From: CAVPOO01 sp963707015
Lineage (GTDB): Bacteria > Pseudomonadota > Gammaproteobacteria > Thiohalobacterales > Thiohalobacteraceae
NCBI GenBank assembly: GCA_963707015.1
Contig: CAVPOO010000015.1
Location: 1 to 64,000 of the forward strand
Length of the DNA: 64,000 nucleotides
Reading direction: 5' to 3'
Both the position numbers and the translations under genes were made by a program. Each line of letters begins with the position of its first letter. Positions within the stretch are counted from its first letter, which is position 1. This document shows positions 16,307 through 24,707 of this stretch, one piece after another. The notes under the pieces are model-generated. The model did no database searches. It was not told the DNA's origin and saw nothing but the letters and a program-made list of their open reading frames with translations.

Positions 16307-18496
16307 ATGATGCGACACCCTCTCGTAGTATGCGTATTGAGTTCGATCATCGCTATCGCGCTTGCGCCGAGCGCCATCGCGGGGCGCAGCCTCGCCGACT
16401 CTCTGTCCCGCGAAGTCACTCAGGATGCAGGCGTCAGTCGGGAAGCGCAGTTTCAGGGTGTCGCCCTGGTCATCGGTAATGCGGACTACCCGGATCAGCC
16501 CCTGGCAACGCCGCTGAACGATGCCGGCTCGCTGGCCGCGCTGTTAGGCGCAGCTGGCTTTGAGGTGATCGCGCTCGAAAATGCCACGCGCCGGGACATC
16601 GAGCGCGCGCTGATTGACTTCAACCGGCGGCTGGGGAAAGACGGTGTCGGCCTGTTCTATTTTGCCGGCCATGGTCTGCAGCTGACAGATTCCACCCTGC
16701 TGCTGCCGATAGACGCGCTGACCGATTCCGCTGCCTCGGCGCAGGCCAGCGGCATAAGCCTCGCGGCGATTATCGCAGAGATGTCGCGGCAGCGACCGGC
16801 CAGTCCGAACCTGGTCATTATAGACAGCTGTCTGAACAACCCCTTCGCTCCGCCAGCCGCAACAACGGCACCTGAGCGCGCCCGGCTCCAGGTTCCGGAC
16901 CAGACACTCCTTGCCTTCGCGACGTCCTCCGGCGCGGTCGCCTACGATGGCAACGGACAGCATGGCCTGTACACGGGCGAGCTGGTGAAGGCACTGGCCA
17001 TACCCGACCTGAGCCTGCGGGAGATCTTTGCACGGGTGCGGCTCGCCGTAAGCCAGCAATCCGCAGGCAAACAGATCCCCTGGAGCGTCTCATCACTGCA
17101 GGAAGACCTTCATCTCGTGGCCGCGCAGAGCGGGTCGATGCACGCGCAGGTGAGGGAATCGCCCGCGTCGCCTGCCATGACCCTCAGCATGCTGAGCCGG
17201 GGCATCCTTCCCACCGACGGCGAGGCGCGGTATGAGCTCGAATTCTGGGAGTCGGTGAGAAACAGTACCGATGCGGCGGACTACGAGGCCTATCTGGAGG
17301 CCTATCCCGACGGGCGTTTCGCGCCGCTCGCCAGGTCGCGCGCCGAACGTTACAAAAAGACGTCGGCAGCTGCGCCCGAAGAACCGGAACCTGCTGTCGC
17401 GGAAGAACCGGAACCCGCTGTCGCGGAAGAACCGGAACCTGCCGTGACTGAAGAACCGGAGAAACCGGCACTCAGCATCGAAGGCATGGATGCTGAATAC
17501 GAGGTTGTGACCAACGCGAATGTGCGCGAGAAACCGTCCTCGCGAGCGACCCAGATCGGCGAACTGTCACGAGGCAGTACCGTACAGGTTACCGGAAGAC
17601 TGCTCGATCGGAACTGGTACCGGGTAGAGACCTCGGCCGGTATCACCGGCTATGTGTACGGGGAGCTGCTGCGCGAGCCTGCCGCTCGACCCGCACCGGT
17701 TGCGACACCGCGACCTGCCCCGAAACCGGTCGCGACACCGACTGTCCCGGCCGCGCAACCGGCGGTCACGACAGCCCGGGGTGAAGCCGCCCGGGACTGC
17801 GCCACCTGCCCGGAAATGGTGGTCCTGTCAGCGGGCAGTTTTACCATGGGCAGCAGCAGCGGCGACCGGACCGAAAAACCCGCCCACAAGGTGTCCATCG
17901 CACGGCCCTTCGCGATGGGCAAATACGAAGTCACCCTGGCACAGTGGAACGAGTGCCTCAAGGCCGGCGCCTGCAGCCACAGTCCCAAGAAGGCAGGCCC
18001 CTCCGAGAACTCCCCGGTGCGGGATGTCAGCTGGAGCGACACGCAGGAATACGTACAGTGGTTGAGCAGGATCACCGGGCAGAAATACCGGCTGCCGACC
18101 GAGGCCGAGTGGGAGTATGCGGCGCGCGCCGGGACACAGACCCGATTCTGGTGGGGCGACGCCGTGGGAGAAGCGCACGCAGACTGTAAAGGCTGCGGCG
18201 GAAGCTGGGATCACGACACCCCGGCCGATGTCGATTCCTTACCGGCCAACCCTTTCGGCCTGCACGGCATGAACGGCGGTGTCTGGGAGTGGGTAAGCGA
18301 CTGCTGGCACAAATCGTACAGCGGGGCGCCGACGGATGGCAGCGCCTGGGATTCCTCTGACTGCCGGCAGTATGTGATTCGCGGCGGCTCCTGGCGCAAC
18401 GATCCGAGTTACGTACACTCGGCCAGCCGCTTCAAATATGATGCGAATGTCCGTTACCTGCTCAACGGCTTTCGTGTCGCCAAAAGCCTCGACTAG
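16307..18496 (+). CDS. Exported caspase-SH3-FGE fusion protein
   Basis: 729 residues. A signal peptide (1-26) precedes a C14 caspase/metacaspase domain: VALVIGNADY (52-61), the His of YFAGHG (H122) and the Cys of IIDSCLNNPF (C175). A helical repeat (about 310-350) and three copies of EEPEPAVA lead to a bacterial SH3 domain (about 395-460; NVREKPSSRATQIGELSRGS). The C-terminal 230 residues are a formylglycine-generating-enzyme (SUMF1) fold: GSFTMGS, RPFAMGKYEVT, YRLPTEAEWEYAARAG and GGSWRNDP. Many such domains are not enzymes. Both catalytic caspase residues are present. Found beside the kinase gene, convergent to it. Confidence 0.88.
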   Translation: MMRHPLVVCVLSSIIAIALAPSAIAGRSLADSLSREVTQDAGVSREAQFQGVALVIGNADYPDQPLATPLNDAGSLAALLGAAGFEVIALENATRRDIERALIDFNRRLGKDGVGLFYFAGHGLQLTDSTLLLPIDALTDSAASAQASGISLAAIIAEMSRQRPASPNLVIIDSCLNNPFAPPAATTAPERARLQVPDQTLLAFATSSGAVAYDGNGQHGLYTGELVKALAIPDLSLREIFARVRLAVSQQSAGKQIPWSVSSLQEDLHLVAAQSGSMHAQVRESPASPAMTLSMLSRGILPTDGEARYELEFWESVRNSTDAADYEAYLEAYPDGRFAPLARSRAERYKKTSAAAPEEPEPAVAEEPEPAVAEEPEPAVTEEPEKPALSIEGMDAEYEVVTNANVREKPSSRATQIGELSRGSTVQVTGRLLDRNWYRVETSAGITGYVYGELLREPAARPAPVATPRPAPKPVATPTVPAAQPAVTTARGEAARDCATCPEMVVLSAGSFTMGSSSGDRTEKPAHKVSIARPFAMGKYEVTLAQWNECLKAGACSHSPKKAGPSENSPVRDVSWSDTQEYVQWLSRITGQKYRLPTEAEWEYAARAGTQTRFWWGDAVGEAHADCKGCGGSWDHDTPADVDSLPANPFGLHGMNGGVWEWVSDCWHKSYSGAPTDGSAWDSSDCRQYVIRGGSWRNDPSYVHSASRFKYDANVRYLLNGFRVAKSLD

Positions 18497-18588
18497 CCCG
18501 CCGGCACCTCGCGACTGCCTCTCAAGCGCGCCGCTGATCGCAGCCTGACCGTAGCGATCGGCGCGCCGGCCGCGGACGGGTGTCTCTG

Positions 18589-20847
18589 TCAGCGCTCCGC
18601 GCGCACCTTTTCCCGGAGTCGTTCCAGCAGTGGCTTGGGCTTGGTCGTGATGACGACGAAATCCGCGATGATCTTGTCCTTGCCCGACGCATCGGCAATG
18701 CGTTCCAGCCGTTCGCGAACCGCCGCCAGGTACTCGGGCCCGCTTTCATGCTCGTCCCGCAGGCCGTCAAACAGCCGCTCGGGGGTAAACACAACGGCGA
18801 CCAGTTCGTCACCAAACGGTTCGGAAATGATCCATTGCCCGAGATCTCCGAGTGTCGCGGCATAGTTCCCCGGCGCCTGATTGTTCTCGGCCCGCGGGCT
18901 GGGCAACATGTGAACCACCCCGCCGTCCAGGGAATAGTAGTCCACATTGACATAGGAGTCGTAGGGCGGTGTGGTGACGTCAACGACCAGGGGGTCGCCC
19001 TCGGCAAGTTCACCCGCCTTGGCGCGGGTCTCGATCGACGCACGCTGCTCCGTCTTTGCATTCGTAGTCCAGTAGGGCGCATAAAGCTCGATGATGCCGC
19101 ACTTGTCCGGCGCGACCTGCGTCAGACTGGAGCTGACCTTGCGGGTGCCCGGCAGGGCAGCCAGGTCTTTTTCCAGACGCTTCACGTCCAGCTGCCTGGA
19201 TACGTAGCCGCGTAAATCCACCACGCCGTCTTCCACCGCGACGTGCAGCGCCGCACAGGGGATCTTCTCGATAATCGGCATGACCGATGCGAGCGACACC
19301 TCGGGTGGCCGGGAGACGATCGGCGCGACCGCCTGCGGTTCTGCCGCCTTCGCCAGCCTCTCCACTTCGGGCGGCTCCGGCTCGGACTCCGGCGCCACGG
19401 CGCTGATCACCGGCGGCGGGTCTGTGTCTGCCTCCTGCTCGGCCTGTCCGGCGGCCGCAGCCGGCGGCGGCTCGTGAACCTGCAGGCTCGCCTGCTCGAC
19501 AGTCTCGGTGAGCACGCCGCTGATCGGCGGCAGCCCGAGGTGCGGTTTGACATAGTAGTAGGCGGCGGCGCCGCCGGCCAGGACCAGCACCGCGATACTT
19601 CCCGCCACCAGGGAGACGGGTCGCGAGGTCCGGCTGCCCGACCTGATGTCCTGCAGAAAGCGCCTGACGCTCGGCGTCCTCTTGTCACGCTCAAAGGCGA
19701 GCGCCGACTTCAGCACCTTCCACTGCCTGCGCGTCAGCGTCTTCCTGCGTTCGGGTTCGAGGCCTGCGTCGCGCGCCTCGGTCGCCTGCATCCGGCCAAA
19801 CGGGTGGCGGCCGGTGAACATCTCGTAGGTGATGCAGGCAAGCGCATAAATATCATCCCGTGGATCCGGTTCCAGGTGCTCGAGCATTTCCGGGCTTGCG
19901 TAGGTGGGGGTCAGCGCCCCGAGTGATCCCGGGTCGAAGCGCGTGGCTTCCATGTCGGTGTCGTCCGGCTTCTGGAAGGCCCGCGCAATGCCGAAATCGA
20001 TCACCTTGATCTGACCGGTCTCGGTCATGATGACGTTGGCCGGTTTGAAATCGGCGTGAACGATGCCGTTGTCGTGTGCGAAGGCCAGCGCCTTGGCGAT
20101 ACTCTCGAGAATCCGTACGGCTTCCTCGTGCGCCAGCCCCTTGAACCCGGGCGCCCTGAGGATCTGGGCCAGCGATTTCCCTGACAGATATTCCATCGTC
20201 ATGTAGACGGTGGAGCCATCGCGGTCGAAATCGTAGACTCTGACGATATTGGGATGCGCCAGGCTCTGGGACTTCTTGGCCTCCCGCTGCAGCGCAATCA
20301 GCGAATCGGGGTGGGCGCGAAACTCGACATTCAGGACCTTGACCGCCACATAGGGGTTGCGGTCGTCGGCCTCGAGCTTGCGCCGGTCGAGGGCCTTGTA
20401 GACCGTACTCATACCGCCGGAGCCGATACACGCCTCGAGAACGAAGCGGCCATTGAGCACGTCGCCCGTGCCCTTGATGCGCTCGACCTCGGGCATGCGC
20501 GCGACGCCGGCGCCCGCCGCCACAACGGCCCGTGCATCGGTGCCTGCCGGCTCGGCGGCAGGCGGCTGCGACGGGCTCACGAACAGACTGGTCGCAAGAC
20601 GGGTGCGGCTCAGATCCGGGTCGACAAACCCCGCACTGCCGCCGGCAGCCTGCTCGATCCTGCTCCTGACGGCCTGGTGAATATCCGGCGGCAGGGGCAC
20701 CTTGGTGTTTTCCTCATCCAGCGTTTCCAGCAGCCATTTCGCGTTCGCGCGATCGCCGTCCAGTATGCGGTCGACTTCCGCAAACAGTTCGTCGCCGGAA
20801 AGAGCCCCGCTGCGAAAAGATCTGAGTGCATGCGCAAGACTTGCCAT
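18589..20847 (-). CDS. Membrane-anchored Ser/Thr protein kinase with BON and DUF4384-like domains
   Basis: 752 residues. A kinase domain (about 135-400) has IGSGGMSTVYKA, Lys170, the catalytic loop HADFKPANV (D266; HAD in place of HRD, as in PpkA-like kinases), DFG at 284-286 and YASPEML. One transmembrane helix (411-433) follows. The periplasmic part holds an acidic/Pro linker, a BON-like segment (about 545-605; VEDGVVDLRGYVSRQ) and a DUF4384-like domain (about 630-740; VDVTTPPYDSYVNVDYYSLDG). The PP2C gene lies six bases upstream, so kinase and phosphatase are co-expressed. The likely substrates are threonines read by the FHA proteins of this locus. Confidence 0.9.
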   Translation of the reverse strand: MASLAHALRSFRSGALSGDELFAEVDRILDGDRANAKWLLETLDEENTKVPLPPDIHQAVRSRIEQAAGGSAGFVDPDLSRTRLATSLFVSPSQPPAAEPAGTDARAVVAAGAGVARMPEVERIKGTGDVLNGRFVLEACIGSGGMSTVYKALDRRKLEADDRNPYVAVKVLNVEFRAHPDSLIALQREAKKSQSLAHPNIVRVYDFDRDGSTVYMTMEYLSGKSLAQILRAPGFKGLAHEEAVRILESIAKALAFAHDNGIVHADFKPANVIMTETGQIKVIDFGIARAFQKPDDTDMEATRFDPGSLGALTPTYASPEMLEHLEPDPRDDIYALACITYEMFTGRHPFGRMQATEARDAGLEPERRKTLTRRQWKVLKSALAFERDKRTPSVRRFLQDIRSGSRTSRPVSLVAGSIAVLVLAGGAAAYYYVKPHLGLPPISGVLTETVEQASLQVHEPPPAAAAGQAEQEADTDPPPVISAVAPESEPEPPEVERLAKAAEPQAVAPIVSRPPEVSLASVMPIIEKIPCAALHVAVEDGVVDLRGYVSRQLDVKRLEKDLAALPGTRKVSSSLTQVAPDKCGIIELYAPYWTTNAKTEQRASIETRAKAGELAEGDPLVVDVTTPPYDSYVNVDYYSLDGGVVHMLPSPRAENNQAPGNYAATLGDLGQWIISEPFGDELVAVVFTPERLFDGLRDEHESGPEYLAAVRERLERIADASGKDKIIADFVVITTKPKPLLERLREKVRAER

Positions 20848-20853
20848 ATTCGA

Positions 20854-21684
20854 CTACACCTGTTCGGCGCCTGCCCGCCTGTGGGTCACGGTCTCGAGGC
20901 GACGGTTCGCGAGCGCATGATTGAGGTCTGTGGTGTCGGGCAACTGGTCACCGAAGCCGGTGGTTGCCTCGAACCGGATCACCGCGACAGTCACGTTGTC
21001 ACGCGCCCCTCGCTCCAGGCTGAGGTCAACAAGTTCGCGACTGGCCTCCTCACAATCGAAGCTCTCGAGGATGGTTGCGAGCTCCTGTTCATTGACCTCT
21101 TTGTTGAGACCGTCGCTGCAGAGCAGAAATGCATCACCATCACGCAGGAAGGCGCGGTATTCATCGAGGACAAGTTCGTGCTGGGTGCCGACGGCGCGGG
21201 TGATCCGGTTGGCCAGCGGGTGAGACTCCGCCTCCTCAGGCTGGAGTTGCCCGTTTGCAACCATCTCCTGGGCGATACTGTGGTCCTGGGTGATCTGCGT
21301 CAGTTGGCCGTTACGCATCAGATAGGCGCGGCTGTCGCCCGCCCACAGACACCGCCACTCCCGCTTGAATACCAGGAAGGCAACCACCGTGCTGCCCATG
21401 AGTTGATCGGATCCCGCCTTGACGACCTCGTCGCGTATGCGGTGATTGGCCTGTTGCAGCCGGTCTCTGACCTGCTGCGCGAACTCCTCCATGGAATGCG
21501 GCTTACCCAGGCCGCTGAACGACTCAACCACGATGTGACTGGCCACATCGCCCCGGGCATGGCCGCCCATACCATCTGCGATGAGCCACAATCCAATGTC
21601 ATGCAGCGCGAGGTAGGCGTCTTCATTGATCCGGCGCCGCCTGCCGGTATTGGTCCGGCAACATGACCACCAACGGTAACTCAT
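20854..21684 (-). CDS. PP2C-family Ser/Thr phosphatase (first copy)
   Basis: 276 residues with all PP2C metal-binding motifs: NEDAYL, ADGMGGHARGD, MGSTVV, GDSRAYL, LCSDGLNKEV and GARDNVTVAV. Soluble, no signal peptide. It ends six bases before the kinase and is expected to reverse its phosphorylation. The arrangement resembles the PppA-PpkA pair that controls type VI secretion, but here a type I exporter is the neighbour. A second PP2C lies at 37695. Confidence 0.92.
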   Translation of the reverse strand: MSYRWWSCCRTNTGRRRRINEDAYLALHDIGLWLIADGMGGHARGDVASHIVVESFSGLGKPHSMEEFAQQVRDRLQQANHRIRDEVVKAGSDQLMGSTVVAFLVFKREWRCLWAGDSRAYLMRNGQLTQITQDHSIAQEMVANGQLQPEEAESHPLANRITRAVGTQHELVLDEYRAFLRDGDAFLLCSDGLNKEVNEQELATILESFDCEEASRELVDLSLERGARDNVTVAVIRFEATTGFGDQLPDTTDLNHALANRRLETVTHRRAGAEQV

Positions 21685-22263
21685 TGTGCAACCTCCTCGA
21701 GCGCGATCCGCACAAGCTGATGTTCGGTCCCTTGTTGTACACCTGGGAAAGCCAGCGCACCCCGGCCAGTCCGCACCCGCACAGCTTGTAGAATCTTTAT
21801 TCTTCTAAAGGCGCTCATCTGAGGAATTGCAGTCGGGGATCTTTGTCTCCGACCGTGCCGAGTGATACCCAGGCTCCCGTTCCGGCTGCCTTAAACTTTA
21901 GTACAAACCGGCGGAGTTTGTTGATTTTCTGCACTGTTTTGCCAGGCACCTGTCACGCTCAGGCTCATGCGCGGGGCGCAGCCACCGATTCTTTATTATT
22001 CGTTCATTTATTAGGCGCTTGTCGCGAATTATTGTAAAGCGGCAGATGCCCAGTGGGTTTTTTCGCCCGTGTTAACAACTATAATATAGCTGTGGTGCTG
22101 GCTGACAAGAGCAGTGGCGAGGCAGGTGCCCGCGAACGGCCCAGCGTAAGGGCTTGCGCGGCGAAGGATGCCGCCTCACCAGTCGTTAACCTGTCCGCGC
22201 TGCCCTGTCCGCCAGTCCACGCGATGTTGCGCAGCGTACAGGCGATTACACGGGAGACTCAAG
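21685..22263. other. Intergenic region between PP2C and first Gly-Gly peptide gene
   Basis: About 580 bases with no supported gene. It must contain the promoters of the minus-strand PP2C-kinase pair and of the plus-strand peptide gene. A weak -24/-12 candidate on the plus strand (AGGCACCTGTCACGC, 21944-21958) has correct GG-GC spacing but three mismatches; a TACAAAC motif lies about 36 bases upstream of it. A TATAAT box occurs at 22080-22085. Confidence 0.45.
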
Positions 22264-22464
22264 ATGGCTACGATCGTGATCAAGGATCTGACGGAAAGCA
22301 AGGAGCTCGACACCGAGGCCATGCGGGCGATTACCGGCGGCCGGGCAAGTCCGGGCCTGCATCTGAACCTGCCTGCCGTGCCCGCGTCCTTTTCGAGAAA
22401 CCCGATGTCCTTCAGTGCGTTGACTTCGACGTCCCTGCCGGGTTTCAACGCCGACGCAAGCTAG
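22264..22464 (+). CDS. Short Gly-Gly-leader peptide, 66 residues
   Basis: Starts at an ATG preceded by GGGAG. The first 26 residues are the shared leader: MATIVIKDL, SKELD and EAMRAITGG, with Gly-Gly at 25-26. The remaining 40 residues (starting RASPG) contain no cysteine and are rich in Ser, Pro, Leu and Asn. It is the shortest of the four paralogues and lacks their Gln/Asn-rich C-terminus. Gly-Gly leaders are cut by C39 peptidase domains of ABC exporters, and such a transporter is encoded at 27861. No clear sigma-54 promoter or terminator is seen for this copy. The mature function is unknown. Confidence 0.8.
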   Translation: MATIVIKDLTESKELDTEAMRAITGGRASPGLHLNLPAVPASFSRNPMSFSALTSTSLPGFNADAS

Positions 22465-22602
22465 CCTGGATTTCTCACCGAGCGGGACCATCCCCCGCCC
22501 GGTGCGCCCGCAGCGGCGTCTGATAACGGGAGCTTGCTCGCCCCGGGCAGCGGATGCCGGGCCTGGCGCAGCGCCTGCCGCCTCGATTCACCCCCTCCCC
22601 CC

Positions 22603-22630
22603 AAAAAAACGGAGGTCCGAAGGACCTCCG
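22603..22630 (-). terminator. Rho-independent terminator of Gly-Gly peptide gene
   Basis: A perfect 9-bp stem CGGAGGTCC/GGACCTCCG with a 3-base loop is followed on the minus strand by seven T residues (22603-22609). It lies about 30 bases after the stop of the gene at 22662. Confidence 0.9.
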
Positions 22631-22661
22631 CCACTGCAGGAGAGGTTGTGGGCGTTCGCGC

Positions 22662-22943
22662 TCAGGCCCCCAGGATGTTGCCGATCTGCCCGGCAACCTG
22701 AACCTGGTTGTTGGACTGGTTGACATTGCCGAAGTTGAAGTCACCGACGTGATTGGAGGCTTCCGCCCACTGCCGCGTCACGTTGCTCACCGGAAACGAC
22801 GCGGACACCGACGTCAAGTTCAGGATGAAGGGGAAGCGTGCGGCAAGCTCCTCCATGGACCCCATGCCACCAACCACGGCCGCCATCGCCTTGCTGTCGA
22901 GTTCCTTGCTTTCCACCAGATCTTTGATTATCAGGGTTGCCAT
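22662..22943 (-). CDS. Gly-Gly-leader secreted protein, 93 residues, Gln/Asn-rich end
   Basis: GGAG precedes the ATG. The leader is MATLIIKDL...SKELD...AMAAVVGG with Gly-Gly at 25-26. The mature part (67 residues) starts MGSMEELA and ends in a Gln/Asn-rich, beta-prone segment (VGDFNFGNVNQSNNQV then QVAGQIGNILGA). This spacing of Asn, Gln and hydrophobic residues is reminiscent of curli-type repeats. No cysteine is present. It has its own sigma-54 promoter and terminator. It is a close paralogue of the gene at 23358. Export by the C39-ABC/HlyD/outer membrane factor machine is strongly suggested by context, not proven. Confidence 0.85.
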   Translation of the reverse strand: MATLIIKDLVESKELDSKAMAAVVGGMGSMEELAARFPFILNLTSVSASFPVSNVTRQWAEASNHVGDFNFGNVNQSNNQVQVAGQIGNILGA

Positions 22944-23021
22944 TGTCAGTTCTCCAGATTTCGTTGAGGTTGAATTTGTCGGCGATCTGCCCTGCGGGTC
23001 CTGCGCCTTGATCAGAGTCTT

Positions 23022-23037
23022 TGCAGGGCGCGTGCCA
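23022..23037 (-). promoter_or_regulatory. Sigma-54 promoter of Gly-Gly protein gene
   Basis: The minus strand reads TGGCACGCGCCCTGCA, matching TGGCACG-N4-(T/C)TGCA with correct GG-GC spacing. It lies about 80 bases upstream of the start at 22943. Confidence 0.85.
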
Positions 23038-23299
23038 ACTCCGGACGCAAACCGCCAGAAAGACGCTATCTATTTGATTAATGTTATGATTATTTTCTGT
23101 GCGGTGGTCGCGGCGGGGAACCCGGCCGCACCAGACACCCCCGGAAGTCGGCTGTCACCAGACAGTTCGCCGCCGCACCGTTCGGCCCGACACGACAATG
23201 CCGGTAGCCCCAGCATTCCCTCTCCCAGGCCCGCCGCGGGGCACAGCCAGCCCGCCCGCGCACCGGCATCCGCGCGTGCCGGCTTCGCAAGCAACGCAC

Positions 23300-23329
23300 A
23301 AAAAAGGAGGAGGCCAATTGGCCTCCTCC
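23300..23329 (-). terminator. Rho-independent terminator of Gly-Gly protein gene
   Basis: A 10-bp perfect stem GGAGGAGGCC/GGCCTCCTCC with loop AATT is followed on the minus strand by six T residues. It lies just after the stop at 23358. Confidence 0.9.
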
Positions 23330-23357
23330 CGGTTCCCGCCTGAGATGCCTGTCAGTC

Positions 23358-23636
23358 TCAGCCAGCCAGCACGTTGCCGACCTGTGAAATACCCTGATAG
23401 GCGTTGTTGTTCTGGTCCACGGCGCCGAAGTTGAAGGAGCCCACCGCGTTGGCCTGAGCACTTCCGTTGACGGCCCAGTTATCAACCGGGAAGCTGGTGT
23501 GTACCGAGGTGACGTCCAGAAGCGCCAGGTACAGCGGTGAGTGGCCATGCTCGAGGCTACCACCGGCGACAGCCGCCATCGCCTTGCCGTCCAGTTCCTT
23601 GCTTGCCGTCAGATCTTTAATCATCAAAGTTGCCAT
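23358..23636 (-). CDS. Gly-Gly-leader secreted protein, 92 residues, Gln/Asn-rich end
   Basis: Paralogue of the gene at 22662. The leader is MATLMIKDL...SKELD...AMAAVAGG with Gly-Gly at 25-26. The mature part begins SLEHGHSP, shares the central SFPV motif and ends VGSFNFGAVDQNNNAY then QGISQVGNVLAG. GGAG lies before the ATG. It has its own sigma-54 promoter (23716-23731) and terminator. The 5' flanks of the two genes are also nearly identical, so the duplication included the promoter. Confidence 0.85.
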   Translation of the reverse strand: MATLMIKDLTASKELDGKAMAAVAGGSLEHGHSPLYLALLDVTSVHTSFPVDNWAVNGSAQANAVGSFNFGAVDQNNNAYQGISQVGNVLAG

Positions 23637-23715
23637 GTCAGTTCTCCAGGTTTCGTTGAGGTTGAGGTTCTTCGGCGGTCTGCCCCGCGGGCTTTCGCGC
23701 CTTGTGCGGAGAGAT

Positions 23716-23731
23716 TGCAGGCCGCGTGCCA
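23716..23731 (-). promoter_or_regulatory. Sigma-54 promoter of Gly-Gly protein gene
   Basis: The minus strand reads TGGCACGCGGCCTGCA, almost identical to the element at 23022-23037 and with the same distance to its gene. Confidence 0.85.
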
Positions 23732-24140
23732 GCTTTCGCCACGAGCCCAGTCTGCGTCTTTAAGTACTTGTATTTACGAAGCTTACAAACACCCGCGCGA
23801 CCTCACCGGCGCGCGGCGCGCGCCCGCGCGGCGGTGAAAAGTGGGGTCTGAACAGACAGAATCGCAGGGTGCGGTCTGGCCTGGCACAACAGGGCTGGGA
23901 ACTCGGCAGCGCCGTGCCTGGCGGCCAGACATCGCCAGGTCGCGGACCAGGGATCTCGCGCGGTCTTCGGCCCCAGTCGCACCTGTTGCCTCGGGCCAGG
24001 CAGGTAGCCTGGCAATGTTTGCACCCTGCCAACAGATTTCCCGACCGGTTCCGTCAGCGCGCCTGACACGCGAGCCTGCTGCGAGAATACCATCCATTTT
24101 TACAAACACTTACAAACATACCACGGGGCGTAGCCACGTC
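23732..24140. other. Region between divergent sigma-54 promoters, with TTACAAACA repeats
   Basis: No gene is supported. TTACAAACA occurs at 23783-23791, about 80 bases upstream of the expected start from the minus promoter, and twice in tandem at 24100-24108 and 24110-24118, about 50-65 bases upstream of the expected start from the plus promoter. The tandem copies are 10 bases apart, one helical turn. They are candidates for binding of the sigma-54 activator; that is inference. Confidence 0.45.
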
Positions 24141-24156
24141 TGGCACGCGACCTGCA
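24141..24156 (+). promoter_or_regulatory. Sigma-54 promoter of Gly-Gly protein gene
   Basis: TGGCACGCGACCTGCA, the same TGGCACG-N4-CTGCA form as the two minus-strand promoters. It lies about 110 bases before the start at 24266. Confidence 0.85.
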
Positions 24157-24265
24157 CTAACAGACGCAACGGTCGATGCATTCGACACACAGACGGCTCA
24201 CAACGAGCCAGTACCTGAAGGCAGAAACAAGCAGTCCTCAACCGAGAAACACTGGGAGAACGCCA

Positions 24266-24559
24266 ATGGCCAACATCGTAATCAGAGATCTTGTCGCAAC
24301 CGAAGAACTGGGCGCCGAAGCACTCGCCACCGTTGTCGGTGGCATGAGCTTCGGCTGGATCGTACCCCACCAGAACGGATCGAGCCGCGCCGGACTGCCG
24401 GTGCAGGTCACGCAATATTTCCAGAACTTCGACATTGATGTCACGGAGGTATTCCAGACCGTCAACCAGATACAGTACGTCAACCTGGACACCAGCAATA
24501 TCTTTGAGTCCAACGTCAACATCATCGTCGATCAGGGTCAGTTCGGACTCAACGACTAG
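24266..24559 (+). CDS. Gly-Gly-leader secreted protein, 97 residues
   Basis: A more divergent paralogue: the leader is MANIVIRDL...TEELG...ALATVVGG with Gly-Gly at 25-26. The mature 71 residues begin MSFGWIVPHQ and contain NFDIDVTEVFQTVNQIQY, NLDTSNIFESNVN and end VDQGQFGLND, acidic and rich in Asn, Gln, Val and Ile. GGGAG precedes the ATG. Sigma-54 promoter upstream and a strong terminator downstream make it a single-gene unit. Likely exported by the neighbouring C39 transporter. Confidence 0.82.
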   Translation: MANIVIRDLVATEELGAEALATVVGGMSFGWIVPHQNGSSRAGLPVQVTQYFQNFDIDVTEVFQTVNQIQYVNLDTSNIFESNVNIIVDQGQFGLND

Positions 24560-24594
24560 CGGCACTCGATCACATCGCCGCGGACTCCCGGGAT

Positions 24595-24629
24595 CCGGCG
24601 GAGGTACCTGCCTCCGCCGGTCTTTTTTT
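24595..24629 (+). terminator. Rho-independent terminator of Gly-Gly protein gene
   Basis: A 10-bp perfect stem CCGGCGGAGG/CCTCCGCCGG with loop TACCTG, then TCTTTTTTT. Confidence 0.92.
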
Positions 24630-24707
24630 GTGCCCCGTCAGCCTGGCCTGATCCCCGGCACCGCCACCGGCTGGCCCAGGCTTTTTCAGTCTGTTGTCGG
24701 TGGATGG

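Noticed and set aside
18497..18588. Bidirectional terminator between the caspase and kinase genes
   Set aside because: An imperfect inverted repeat (GCGCGCCG...CGGCGCGC) is present, but it has a bulge and no T-run on either strand.
21944..21958. AGGCACCTGTCACGC as a sigma-54 promoter for the 66-residue peptide
   Set aside because: Spacing is right but three conserved bases differ and the leader would be about 300 bases, so it is kept only as a note.
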